Positions 31,741 through 41,407 of a DNA stretch of 64,000 nt are shown here, one piece after another; the first letter of the stretch is position 1; every line of letters starts with the position of its first letter. Position numbers and translations under genes: made by a program. The stretch comes from Gordonibacter faecis (lineage in GTDB: Bacteria > Actinomycetota > Coriobacteriia > Coriobacteriales > Eggerthellaceae): positions 62,001 to 126,000 of the forward strand of contig NZ_JASJEU010000013.1 in assembly GCF_030077735.1 (NCBI RefSeq), given 5' to 3'. The notes beneath the pieces were generated by a model that was not told the DNA's origin, made no database searches, and saw nothing but the letters and a program-made list of their open reading frames with translations.

Positions 31741-34140
31741 CTACTCTGAAGGTGCGTTCGACGGCAGAAGGTCGTGCGCTACTTCGCTGCTTTCGAAGCG
31801 TAGGCTGCAGTCGTCGGTTTTTGGGAAGGCGAGTAGAGGGATGGTGCCGTACCAAACGATATGCTCGTCGATGATAGCAAGCGCTGAGGGACGCTCGTCG
31901 CAAACAGTGACCGTGCAGCCGATTTCACGAAGGGCAGCGACCTCTTCTTCGAAGGGGCGCACGTAGTCTGTTTTCGTGGGCTTGCTGACGACAATCGTCA
32001 CGCTTATGCCGCGCTGCACAGCAGATTCAAGCAGGGGTTTCAGCTGGCTGAGTCGTTTCTTGTTGAGATACGGGGCTGAAAAGAAAAGGGATTTCGAGCC
32101 GTTTTCAAGGTCATTTGCAAGCAGCGGCTGGTAGTCGGTCGCATTGACGATGCAGCCAACGGGTTGGCTTGTGTTCTCCGGAATGGCCAGATCATAGCCG
32201 AGTTTCTGGTAGGTTCGCAAGCGCTTTTTGTACATGCGGTCGAGCATGGGAACGCTCGCGTCAATGTAGTCGTATACGATAACAGTGCTTTTGCCCTCGT
32301 GCTCACGATGGAGACGCCCCGAATACTGCGTGATTACGCCTTCCCATGATGCCGGAGCAGCAAGAATGAGCGTGTCAAGACGCGGCTTGCGCACAAGGTC
32401 TTTGAGCTGCTGCGCGTTTTCGACATCGCCCTTTTCGAAGAGCGATTGGAAGGTGGCAATGTCCACGATGCCGCTCGGGACGTTCTTTCCGCCTCCTATC
32501 TGGCCAACGAGCGAGCGCTTCTTGCGGCTTTTGCGACCAGTTTTCGTCAGCAGTTCAGGCAGTTCTTCATTAATGGTGAGAAAGGTTTCCAGCCGCTGCT
32601 GCCATTGGGTAAGGAGGGCGGTTCCCGGCGCGATGACAAGCGTGCGCATTTTGAGGTGGGCGATGCAGTAGGCGCCGATAACGGTTTTGCCGAAACCTGT
32701 GGGCGCGGACAGGATGCCGCACTCGTGCTCAAGGAGTGCGTCGACTGCTGTTTGCTGCAAGGGCCGCAAGGTGCCTTTGAAAGCGACGTCGATGGGTGCT
32801 CCAGTGTGGCGGGCATCAGTGATGTGATAGGAAATGCCGTAGTAATCGAGAAGTGCGACAAGCTTGCTTTCGCAACCGCGGGGAAGAGCGAGGTACTGCT
32901 CAAACTCCTCGCTGAGGTCGATCACGCGGTGCTTGCCGAATACGCTTTGATGCATTGCTTGTGCACGATAGAACTCAGGATTGCCGAACGCGGCGAGGCG
33001 CCTTATCCTGTTGGTGGCTGCGGGAGAGAGGCCGTCTTTTTCGACGAAGAGCATGTTCGCCTTTGTGAGGGAAACGGTCGCGGGGAAATCATCCCTGCTA
33101 AGTGATGTCTTAGTGCGCGGCGCCCAGGGTTTTTCGCGATGGGGTTTGTCTTCTGCGAACGCAAGCGGGCCGAGTGGCCCATCCTGAGTCTGCTCGACAA
33201 CCTGTCGTGCGTGATCGGGTGTGACGGGTTGGATCGCAGAGAGATATTTCCATTGGTCGGAATATGCCTCGAAGTGTTCGTCGACAAAGACGCTGTTTCC
33301 CTGTTGTTGCGCGAGGCCTTGGAAGGGAAGCGCGATGAGGTTGCCGAAGCCTCCTGCTGCAACAGTTGTCTGAGCAGGGAAGAGACGGTCGTACGCTTTG
33401 AAGCTGAGCTTGCCGGTAGTGGTCATGGCGTGCGTTATAAGCGTGCAGCCAAGATTTCGAGCAAGCGCTGCGTCAAGGGGTTCGGAGAAAAATATCCATG
33501 CGTGACCACCATTGCCGGAGCGAGATCGTTCGACGGCCACCCCGATGCCGGTTTCTTCGCACGCGTGTCGATAGGCGGCGATTTCCGCCTTCCAACCGGT
33601 CTTGTCGAAGTCGGCGACCAGGACGGACGTTTTGCCTTCCTTGTTGAGCACATAGAGGCCGACAACATCTTTGAGGTCGGCGCGTGCGCCTTTGAAGTGC
33701 GCGATGAGTGCGGCATCGTCGAGAGGAGTGAACGCGCGGTGGGCGCAATCGGCACAAGGGGAACGCGGATTGATCTTCTTTGGGCACGTGCCTGGCTTCC
33801 ATTCGTTTATGCAGGCCGGGGCGTAACCGATGCCGCCGTCTTTCCGACGGTACCCATGAGCGTAGACATCCTCGCGGCCCTTGAAGAGCTTACGGAAGAG
33901 CGTGAGCTTGTCCTTGGCTGGGCTGTCCGAGGTGATGATGCCTTGCGCGTGTGCTTGCTGTGCAAACTGGCGACTCCCGTCGAGCCACTCGTCTTCAGTC
34001 GCATAGAGGCGAGTCCCCGAGGGGTCGGTGTACACGACAATGGGCTTGCCATCCCCGCCGTGAGCGATGCACTCAACAAACGCCGCCTCGCAACCATGAA
34101 GAAGCACGTATTTCGAGTGTTTGCCCAGGAATTCACTCAT
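31741..34140 (-). CDS. TOTE-type primase-helicase, helicase core shortened
   Basis: A 799-residue protein related to TOTE conflict-system proteins. The N-terminal AEP primase domain has a Cys cluster (C110, C119, C129, C132), the acidic motif ADFD (176-179) and RSRSGNGGHAW (His213). An SF2 helicase follows with Walker A APTGFGKT (479-486). However, residue 570 runs almost straight to the motif V/VI region (RLDTLIL, QYSGRLHR), so the DEAH box, the TAT motif and motif IV are missing. This implies an in-frame loss of roughly 200 residues near 32370-32430. The C-terminal PLD-like segment ends IIDEHIVWYGTIPLLAF but its HxK is replaced by PSA. Its start overlaps the upstream small gene (ATGA). Confidence 0.75.
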   Translation of the reverse strand: MSEFLGKHSKYVLLHGCEAAFVECIAHGGDGKPIVVYTDPSGTRLYATEDEWLDGSRQFAQQAHAQGIITSDSPAKDKLTLFRKLFKGREDVYAHGYRRKDGGIGYAPACINEWKPGTCPKKINPRSPCADCAHRAFTPLDDAALIAHFKGARADLKDVVGLYVLNKEGKTSVLVADFDKTGWKAEIAAYRHACEETGIGVAVERSRSGNGGHAWIFFSEPLDAALARNLGCTLITHAMTTTGKLSFKAYDRLFPAQTTVAAGGFGNLIALPFQGLAQQQGNSVFVDEHFEAYSDQWKYLSAIQPVTPDHARQVVEQTQDGPLGPLAFAEDKPHREKPWAPRTKTSLSRDDFPATVSLTKANMLFVEKDGLSPAATNRIRRLAAFGNPEFYRAQAMHQSVFGKHRVIDLSEEFEQYLALPRGCESKLVALLDYYGISYHITDARHTGAPIDVAFKGTLRPLQQTAVDALLEHECGILSAPTGFGKTVIGAYCIAHLKMRTLVIAPGTALLTQWQQRLETFLTINEELPELLTKTGRKSRKKRSLVGQIGGGKNVPSGIVDIATFQSLFEKGDVENAQQLKDLVRKPRLDTLILAAPASWEGVITQYSGRLHREHEGKSTVIVYDYIDASVPMLDRMYKKRLRTYQKLGYDLAIPENTSQPVGCIVNATDYQPLLANDLENGSKSLFFSAPYLNKKRLSQLKPLLESAVQRGISVTIVVSKPTKTDYVRPFEEEVAALREIGCTVTVCDERPSALAIIDEHIVWYGTIPLLAFPKTDDCSLRFESSEVAHDLLPSNAPSE

Positions 34141-34499
34141 GCGCTTGGGTCTGGGTATTCCGAGACTTCAGTCGGAATAGACTCGTCGTCCTCTCGTTCA
34201 TATTCTTTCGGTATGATGAAAGTGGGCCGTGCATCGTTTTTCAGCAGGTCGTTAAGCCGGTATTCTTCCAGAAGCTTTTTTGCGCACGTAACGCCTTCCT
34301 CTGTGATGGTGACCGACTTAGCCTTGTTGGAGCACCAAATGAGATCCACATCGCGCAAGGCGTCAATCGCATCCCAATCAGCGCTTTTCCAAGCCTGATA
34401 AGAACCAGCGTCGTCCGGCGTTTCTTCATCCTGCTCCGTCCATGAAGTCAGGTAAAACAACACCTACGTAAGTTCCGCAACCAACTCATCATGCGTCAT
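34137..34499 (-). pseudogene. DUF6429-like small gene with in-frame TAG
   Basis: The ATG at 34499 has a good ribosome site (AAAGGGATTCGCT) and encodes MTHDELVAELT. It then meets TAG (34464-34466) and continues in the same frame as VLFYLTSWTEQDEE... for 108 residues. The combined product reads like DUF6429 (…ELTLLLLYLTSW…AWKSADWDAIDAL…KAKSVTITEEG). Without the stop it would be one 120-residue protein. Restart at the GTG right after the stop is possible but has no ribosome site. It overlaps the TOTE-like gene by four bases. Unknown function; the family is tentatively matched from memory. Confidence 0.6.
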
Positions 34500-34540
34500 A
34501 GCGAATCCCTTTCACTCTCTCGTAATCTCATGTGCAACAC

Positions 34541-36493
34541 TTAAGCTGTGAATGCCTTTTTGAAAAGCCAAGACTTTTTTACGAACCATGCATACGCATC
34601 TTCCCAAGTTGAAGGATTGGATACGTCAACTGTTCGGTGGATATAAACAATTCGTGATTTCTTTGGCGCATCGAGTTTATCCCAGAAAACCTCTTCATTT
34701 TGAGAAATGATAGATTCTATTTCGGTGCGGTGATTGAGAAAATCTTCATAGCAGTCTGCGGTATCGAACCACTCCTCAATACGTACGCCTTGAACTGTTT
34801 TGCGTGTATAAACTTGCAATGAAATGTGGCGATTGGGTGTGTTATGACTGAGCGAGACGGCATCGTTGATAAAACCGCCGACCATTCGCTCGCGCTTTTC
34901 GTTGAACAAACCATCGGAAAGCTCTGAGTTGTAGGCGGTCACGGTGAGATTTCCCAAATTATGTAGGAGTTCATCAAATGTTTGCTGAGCGCTATCTATG
35001 CCTCCCAACATAGTTATCCACTCTGGATGGGCAAGTGCGTTTTGGGGCATTACGTGCTCAATGGTGTATGTACCGGTAAGGAAATCTATTGGCGTTTTGG
35101 CGTGATACGAGTTTTCTAAGCGATTAAGTAGATAGAGCGCCTTCTTAAAGGCATACATGTTTTTATTGCTTAACTCAACCGCAAATTCGCTATCGTCGGG
35201 AAACCTTCGTGCAGTGCCGCGCTCCGCCTCAAGAAGTGCAACGAGAGCGTCATAAAGAGAATCATCTTCCTCGAGTGCGTCAAGGTGAGCGATGATCGAG
35301 GGGAAAAACTTATTGAGTGAGTTTGTTTGGCAAGCACAGACCGATCGTCGCAGAAGATAACTCTCTAGTAATTCGATGCACCGGTTGCAATCTTTTCCGT
35401 CAAGTCTTCCGTCGTCCATTGTTGAATAGAAAAACATGAGGAGCGGATTGACGACACTGATGCCAAGTTTTGCGAGGTTGTCCAGCAAGCGGTGACGACA
35501 GGGATTCTGCTCTGATCCTAAGGCGATGCATGCGTAATAACGCGAGAAGGTGAGCATTTCTCCGAGGAGTTCTTCGATCTCGCTGTTGTCGTCGATACTT
35601 TCGCTTACGCATATTCTTTTGAAGACAGGGTATACGTCCTTAAGGTTGATTGTTTCGGGCGCATTGCGAACTGTGAGGTAATCTTGTAGGAATTCATCAA
35701 AACACTCATCGTAGGTATCGTGACCAAGATTAAGCTCGATTTGTCGCCAGTAGTTTTGATAGAGGCGGTTCTGGTCTTGAACGGGAAGCCCCATAAGTAC
35801 GAAGTTTCGTACGAGATCGGCAGCTGCAAGGTCTTTACCCGTGGAGTTCATGGACTCAAAAATGAGCTGGGGATTGTCTTCACCCGGGCTCAGAGAGACT
35901 GAGATTACTTGCAATTTACGAATGCCTCGCCAGATGAGATTTGGGTCTCCGAATGTGGCGAGCTGAGCTTTGAAGAACTCGTAGTTGTCGATGATGCGAC
36001 GAGAGCTTTCAGTGCGGGGATGAGAGAGATCGAGAGCCACTTCGATCAGTGAATGAAAGGTTTCATTGTCTTCTTCTGATAAAGTAAGCTTGTAACGTGA
36101 GGCGTCTTGGGTTCGTTTATTGTGAAGCAAGAAGTCTTGGCAGATGTCTTCGCTGAAAAACTCAAGTTCCGATCCGTCGGGTGCTATTCCGTCGTGTGCT
36201 TTTGCGTAGTCGGCCAAAGCGAGTAAGAGTAGCGATAGTGTAGTCATCCGCTGTTGGCCGTCGATAAGGAGTGCGGTGACATCTCCGTCTCCGCCAATGC
36301 CACCGTTTTGAACCCACACAAGCGACCCGGTAAAATGGTGACCGCCGCCAGCTCGTCCAATGCTTACAATGTCATTCCATAGCTGTCGGCAGTGTTCTTC
36401 TCCCCAGGCATACATACGCTGGTAAACTGGAATTATGTAACGAATAGATCCTGCCGAAAGCCTGTCAAGAAATACTGCAGCCGAGGGGTCCAT
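34541..36493 (-). CDS. GmrSD-type DUF262/DUF1524 restriction protein
   Basis: A 650-residue single-chain member of the GmrSD family of modification-dependent (type IV) nucleases. The N-terminal DUF262 domain has PVYQRMYAW (22-30) and the NTP-handling IDGQQR (77-82). The C-terminal DUF1524 HNH-type nuclease shows TIEHVMPQNALAHPEW, then NLGNLTVTAYNSELSD. Family members cut phage DNA carrying sugar-modified hydroxymethylcytosine (established for GmrSD). The gene is AT-richer than the core genome and lies in the defence island. All key motifs look intact. Confidence 0.88.
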   Translation of the reverse strand: MDPSAAVFLDRLSAGSIRYIIPVYQRMYAWGEEHCRQLWNDIVSIGRAGGGHHFTGSLVWVQNGGIGGDGDVTALLIDGQQRMTTLSLLLLALADYAKAHDGIAPDGSELEFFSEDICQDFLLHNKRTQDASRYKLTLSEEDNETFHSLIEVALDLSHPRTESSRRIIDNYEFFKAQLATFGDPNLIWRGIRKLQVISVSLSPGEDNPQLIFESMNSTGKDLAAADLVRNFVLMGLPVQDQNRLYQNYWRQIELNLGHDTYDECFDEFLQDYLTVRNAPETINLKDVYPVFKRICVSESIDDNSEIEELLGEMLTFSRYYACIALGSEQNPCRHRLLDNLAKLGISVVNPLLMFFYSTMDDGRLDGKDCNRCIELLESYLLRRSVCACQTNSLNKFFPSIIAHLDALEEDDSLYDALVALLEAERGTARRFPDDSEFAVELSNKNMYAFKKALYLLNRLENSYHAKTPIDFLTGTYTIEHVMPQNALAHPEWITMLGGIDSAQQTFDELLHNLGNLTVTAYNSELSDGLFNEKRERMVGGFINDAVSLSHNTPNRHISLQVYTRKTVQGVRIEEWFDTADCYEDFLNHRTEIESIISQNEEVFWDKLDAPKKSRIVYIHRTVDVSNPSTWEDAYAWFVKKSWLFKKAFTA

Positions 36494-36570
36494 ATGGTTC
36501 CTATCGAATGGGTTTCGGGTTGTTACATTGCAATAGGTATAGTACTAGGAATATCTGAAGGTGGGTAGTA

Positions 36571-36693
36571 ATGCTTATTATCAAGAGAGGGATTCAGGGT
36601 GATCAGGAAGGATTGCGGTCTGCCGTTAAGGGAAGTTTGCATAATCAATTTATCAAGCTTCAAGGTGGGTGTCGAAAACAAACGATCTGGTAA
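36571..36693 (+). CDS. Possible 40-residue ORF before the mod gene
   Basis: ATG 36571 follows GAAGGTGGGTAGTA, a fair ribosome site, and encodes 40 residues beginning MLIIKRGIQGDQEG. It lies in the 249-base divergent region between the GmrSD gene and the type III mod gene. There is no recognisable family, so it may be a leader peptide or chance. Confidence 0.2.
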   Translation: MLIIKRGIQGDQEGLRSAVKGSLHNQFIKLQGGCRKQTIW

Positions 36694-36742
36694 AATCATA
36701 TAAGCTTACTTCGATGCGCATAAGTGTGAAGGGTAGTGTTTC

Positions 36743-38488
36743 ATGCCAACATTGGATTGGATGGGCAAGGATAAAGTTGTCAACCACCACCGCTACGTGC
36801 CATTCCGGGTGCTTGAGCGTATTACGGAAAAGGGAACACTTGATAAAGAGGGCTCTGATCATGGGAATATGATTATCCATGGAGATAACCTTGAGGCGCT
36901 GAAATCTCTACTCCCTCAATTTGAGGGGAGGGTTGACGTCATCTATATCGATCCGCCTTACAATACTGGCAACGAAGGTTGGGTTTATAACGACAATGTC
37001 AATGACCCGCGCATAAGGAAGTGGCTTGGCGAAGTTGTTGGAAAAGAGGGAGAAGATTTCTCCCGACATGACAAGTGGCTTTGCATGATGTACCCCCGGC
37101 TTCAACTGCTTCGCCGATTGCTTAGTGATAAAGGAGCAATTTTTATCAGTATTGATGATAATGAGTTTGCCAACCTTAAACTTGTCTGTGACGAAATATT
37201 TGGTTCGAGCTGCTTCGTAGCTGATATTTCATGGCAGCGCAACTATTCTACTCGAAATGACTCAAAGGGCATTCCTGCAGAAGTCGAACATATCCTAGTG
37301 TATGGAAAGTTGTCTGGTTGGCAGCCAAAAAAACTTCCTCGCACGGTGAAAATGGATGCCAAATACAAGAATCCCGACAACGATGTGATGCCATGGACGA
37401 GCGATAATCCATGTGCTCCTGGCGCTGCCACGCATCAGGGAATGGTTTATGCAATACAACATCCATTTACAGGCGAATTATTGTATCCTAGCCAGGGGGC
37501 ATGCTGGAGATATGAACAAGGTCAGATGCTTGAGTACCTGAGAGGCTGGTGCGAGTACGAACTTAAAGATATTGATGATGCCGAACAGCGTGCTCGAATC
37601 TGCGGTGTGTCAACGGCTGATGTACGAACTGGTGTACCGTCAATTGTTCTTTCGAATTCATTGGTTGAATCTAAAAAAGCTGCAGAGGCGGTATATAAGC
37701 GGGGCCAGTGGCCGCGTTTCTATTTCACAAAAGGAGGAAAAGGCGGTATTCGTCGTAAGACTTATTTAGAGAATGTAGGCGGGCGTTTACCAACTAATTT
37801 TTGGTCTTATGAAGAGTGTGGTCATACTGATGAGGCAAAAAAAGAAATAAAGGCCATCTTTGACGGCGCCACGCCTTTTGACACCCCTAAACCGACAAGA
37901 CTTGTTGAACGTGTACTTCAGGTTGCAGCAAGCGATGATGCTCTCGTACTTGATTCCTTTGCCGGTTCTGGCACAACTGCTCACGCAGTACTCAACCTGA
38001 ATAAGCGTGATGGGGGCAATCGTCGGTTTATCCTCGTTGAAACAATGGATTATGCAGACAATATTACTGCCGAGCGCGTGCGGCGGGTTATTGCAGGATA
38101 TGGAACAGGTGCGAAAGTTGTCGAAGGAACCAATGGGGGTTTCTCCTATTTTGAGCTAGGACTTAATCTTTTCAATGGAAAGGGCCTTAATCCGGCCGTT
38201 CCAATAAAAGAGACTATGCGCTATGTGTGGTACACAGAGACGAAGTGTGTTTATATGGATCGCACTGATGAGCACCCATACTTTATGGGCAAAGTAGGCG
38301 AGACGGCCTACTATCTCGCTTATGATCCTGCAAGTGAGACAACCCTAGGATATGATCTTTTGAGTGGCCTTCCTGTGCGAGGCAAACCAACAGTCATCTA
38401 TGCGGATCGTTGTGTTCTTCCCCAAGAGACCCTTGATGCGCTCTCTATTCGGTTTAAACAAATTCCCCGTCAGATAGCCAGGATGTGA
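36743..38488 (+). CDS. mod: Type III restriction-modification methyltransferase (Mod)
   Basis: A 581-residue N6-adenine methyltransferase of the beta order. The catalytic motif DPPYNTG is at residues 70-76 after IIHGDNLEALKSLLP. The target-recognition region fills the middle, and the AdoMet motif DSFAGSGTTAHAVL lies near residue 410. Mod recognises the asymmetric site and protects one strand; it also guides Res. The start follows GAAGGGTAGTG. The Res gene starts four bases after its stop (TGAAGCATG). Both genes are AT-richer than the core genome, consistent with transfer. Confidence 0.95.
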   Translation: MPTLDWMGKDKVVNHHRYVPFRVLERITEKGTLDKEGSDHGNMIIHGDNLEALKSLLPQFEGRVDVIYIDPPYNTGNEGWVYNDNVNDPRIRKWLGEVVGKEGEDFSRHDKWLCMMYPRLQLLRRLLSDKGAIFISIDDNEFANLKLVCDEIFGSSCFVADISWQRNYSTRNDSKGIPAEVEHILVYGKLSGWQPKKLPRTVKMDAKYKNPDNDVMPWTSDNPCAPGAATHQGMVYAIQHPFTGELLYPSQGACWRYEQGQMLEYLRGWCEYELKDIDDAEQRARICGVSTADVRTGVPSIVLSNSLVESKKAAEAVYKRGQWPRFYFTKGGKGGIRRKTYLENVGGRLPTNFWSYEECGHTDEAKKEIKAIFDGATPFDTPKPTRLVERVLQVAASDDALVLDSFAGSGTTAHAVLNLNKRDGGNRRFILVETMDYADNITAERVRRVIAGYGTGAKVVEGTNGGFSYFELGLNLFNGKGLNPAVPIKETMRYVWYTETKCVYMDRTDEHPYFMGKVGETAYYLAYDPASETTLGYDLLSGLPVRGKPTVIYADRCVLPQETLDALSIRFKQIPRQIARM

Positions 38489-38491
38489 AGC

Positions 38492-41113
38492 ATGGAACTT
38501 AAGAACTATCAAAAGCGAGTCATCCAGAACCTATGCGGATACTTACGCAAATATTCCGACTGTCTTGACGCCCGGAGGGCTTATGAGAATCATCTTGCCG
38601 AGGATGGTCTCGTTGCGGGACAGGGCGGTGTTGCTTCTTATTCTGACGTTTTGCATGGATCGCCAAAAGTATGCATTAAAGTCCCAACGGGCGGAGGTAA
38701 AACCTTCATAGCCGCGAATGCGCTCTTCCCCGTTTTTGAAGAGCTTCCAGAAACGCCAGCTGATGTTGTCGTCTGGCTTGTTCCTCGCAAGGAGATTCTA
38801 CGCCAAACACTTCGTCAGCTTCGTGATTCTGCGAGTGCGTTGCGTATGACGATCGATCGGGACTTTGCACACTGTGTCGAAGTGCTCGATAAGGAGGACG
38901 GGCTTCGTGGACGTGGATTCACGCGGACAACCGTCGAGGATCAACTGACAATATTCGTTCTATCTTATGACTCCTTTAAGAATAAGGACGGAAGGCGTGC
39001 TTATGCTGAGAATGCTTCACTTTCTCAGTTAACGGAATATCAGAAAGAAACTGGGCAGTATGTGGACGTAGACGGCGCTGATGATACGGCTCTAATTTCG
39101 GCGCTAGCTGGTACGAATCCCGTTGTGATTGTTGATGAGTCGCACCATGCTGGTAGCAAGCTCTCTATTGATATGCTTCGTAATCTTAATCCACGTTTTG
39201 TATTGGAACTTACAGCCACTCCGGGTAAAGATGCAAATGTTATATCGAGGGTTAAGTCGACGGAGCTGAAAGCTGAAGAGATGGTAAAGCTTCCAGTTAT
39301 CGTATATCGTCGCCAAGATAAGAAGTCGGTTATCCAGGATGCTTTTCTGTTGCAACAGCAACTCGAGAATATCGCAAAGCACAGCGAAAAGAAAAGTGGT
39401 CGTTACATTCGCCCGATCGTATTGTTTCAAGCCGAGCGCAGGGGTGACAATGAAGCTGAAACTTTCGAAAAACTAAAAAGCAGACTTATTGATGCAGGAA
39501 TTCCTGAAGAGCAGATTGCCGTGCGTACAGGAAGCGTTGACGAACTTGGCGACACGGACTTAATGAGTCGTGCGTGTCCTATACGTTTTGTTATCACGGT
39601 TGAGGCGCTTGCTGAAGGGTGGGATTGTCCGTTTGCCTATATTCTTGCCACTGTGGCAAACAAAAGTTCTAAAGTGAGCGTCGAGCAGCTTGTTGGCCGT
39701 ATCTTGAGGCAGCCATACGCTACTAGGTATCCCGAGCGGAGCCTCAATATCTCCTATGTTCTCACATCGTCAGCTGATTTTAATCAAACGGTAGATCAGG
39801 TTATTGAAGGACTCAACGGTGCCGGCTTTTCTAAGCATGACGTCGTTGAGGGAGAGGTTACGGTGCGTCCGATTCTTCGGCCAATTCAGCCTTCTTTGGA
39901 GCAAGCATATAGGGCTTTGGATGATGATTTTGAACTTACTTTATCTGAGTTTGATGGTGGGATGGCAGAGCAAATGGGGGGCTTAGCCGTGCCTAAGTCC
40001 ATTTCGGCTATTGTTGTTAATGCTGAAAACCTCGAACGTGATTTCGAGAGTAAGGTTGTTGAAGAGCAAGCGCATACATCGAATAGTACTACCGGTGTAG
40101 GGGGAGAGAAGAATATGTATGCCATTCAAGCGTCTCTTGTGGATAGTGTTAACAGACTTCTACTACCCCAGTTTCGATACCACCAACGTGCAGGACTTTT
40201 TTCAGATGAAGAAACTCTCCCATTTGATCGCAAGATGCTTTTGCAAAACTTTAATCTTGCATCGTGTGGAACCGGATGCGTCAATATTGATTCATCGGGT
40301 TTTGAGGGCGCTCGAGAAGTTGATATTTACGATGATTCAGGTGAGTTAAGGGTTAAACAGCTTGGTGTTCAACAAAGTGCCGATCTCAGGTCGCTCTTTG
40401 CTCGTTACACGCAAACATCCAAGAGATCAGAAATGTGTAACGGGATTATCAATTGTATGTCTATACAATTCCAAAATACCTACGGTGATAAAGGACTGAA
40501 AAACTTTGTATCTCGAGTTGTTGATCAAATGGATGACTCACAAGTGGATGCTTATATTGATAACGCTTCGCGGTATGCGAAAGCTATTGTCGAAGCGATA
40601 TCTCAGCTTTCTGCGAACCATTGTAGAGAGCAATTTGAAAAACAAATCGACTCCGGACTGATTACTTTGGAGTGTTGTTATCAATTCCCTTTGAGAATCT
40701 TGCAAACTAACCCGCTTACAATTTATGACCATTCCTTGTATGAGGCGGAGGATGCTAATCTTACGGAAATCGAGCGCAAAATGGCCGAAACCCTTGCTAA
40801 TTGCGAAACTATTCGCTGGTGGCATCGTGTTGTGGAGAGAAAAGAGGGAGAGTTCTTTATCAATGGATTTATCAACCATTACCCCGATTTTCTTGCAATG
40901 ACGCAAGGCGGGCTCATTTTAGCCATTGAGACCAAAGGGGAGCAACTTAAGAATGACGATAGCCGAGCTAAACTAGACCTTGGCACTCGTTGGGCTATGA
41001 TGGCTGGCTCGAACTATCGCTACTTTATGGTTTTTGATCACGATGCAATTGATGCAAGTAGTTCTTATACGCTCGCAGAATTTAAGACGCAGATACTTGG
41101 GCTGATGAGATAG
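38492..41113 (+). CDS. res: Type III restriction enzyme helicase-nuclease (Res)
   Basis: An 873-residue SF2 helicase with endonuclease domain. Motif I is PTGGGKTF (65-72), motif II is VDESHH, motif III is LTATPG and motif VI is QLVGRILRQP. Near the C-terminus the nuclease core reads NHYPDFLAM … LAIETKGEQ, the PD-ExK pattern of Res subunits. With Mod it cuts unmodified DNA between two inverted sites, with ATP. Length and motifs suggest a functional system. Confidence 0.95.
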   Translation: MELKNYQKRVIQNLCGYLRKYSDCLDARRAYENHLAEDGLVAGQGGVASYSDVLHGSPKVCIKVPTGGGKTFIAANALFPVFEELPETPADVVVWLVPRKEILRQTLRQLRDSASALRMTIDRDFAHCVEVLDKEDGLRGRGFTRTTVEDQLTIFVLSYDSFKNKDGRRAYAENASLSQLTEYQKETGQYVDVDGADDTALISALAGTNPVVIVDESHHAGSKLSIDMLRNLNPRFVLELTATPGKDANVISRVKSTELKAEEMVKLPVIVYRRQDKKSVIQDAFLLQQQLENIAKHSEKKSGRYIRPIVLFQAERRGDNEAETFEKLKSRLIDAGIPEEQIAVRTGSVDELGDTDLMSRACPIRFVITVEALAEGWDCPFAYILATVANKSSKVSVEQLVGRILRQPYATRYPERSLNISYVLTSSADFNQTVDQVIEGLNGAGFSKHDVVEGEVTVRPILRPIQPSLEQAYRALDDDFELTLSEFDGGMAEQMGGLAVPKSISAIVVNAENLERDFESKVVEEQAHTSNSTTGVGGEKNMYAIQASLVDSVNRLLLPQFRYHQRAGLFSDEETLPFDRKMLLQNFNLASCGTGCVNIDSSGFEGAREVDIYDDSGELRVKQLGVQQSADLRSLFARYTQTSKRSEMCNGIINCMSIQFQNTYGDKGLKNFVSRVVDQMDDSQVDAYIDNASRYAKAIVEAISQLSANHCREQFEKQIDSGLITLECCYQFPLRILQTNPLTIYDHSLYEAEDANLTEIERKMAETLANCETIRWWHRVVERKEGEFFINGFINHYPDFLAMTQGGLILAIETKGEQLKNDDSRAKLDLGTRWAMMAGSNYRYFMVFDHDAIDASSSYTLAEFKTQILGLMR

Positions 41114-41407
41114 ATTGATAATTTGCTCGAATCTGATTTCTTTACGGGCTTGTTTACATAGAGCTTTCAAGACAGTTGTTCGGTGCTTTAAATCATTTCA
41201 GTTTGGGTGTGCTCTTGGATGTGGGAAATGATTGTGCACGTGTTTGGTGGATGTGCTGTAAACCCTCGTGATGATTTGCTTTCTCGCTACAAGGGTTTAC
41301 AGAATCTTCTCCGTAGTACTTCTATATACTTTGATGTTGTTAATTGGTCAAAGTCACCCCTTTTTAATGCTCACATATAAGTTAATATTTGTACTCCCTT
41401 TTGTTGA
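41114..41407. repeat. Spacer with two hairpins after res
   Basis: No gene. Two stem structures: AATCATTTC / GAAATGATT around 41192-41232, and CTGTAAACCCT (41256-41266) / AGGGTTTACAG (41292-41302), a perfect 11-bp stem with a 25-base loop. Either may terminate res transcription or mark an old recombination site. The spacer is AT-rich. Confidence 0.5.
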
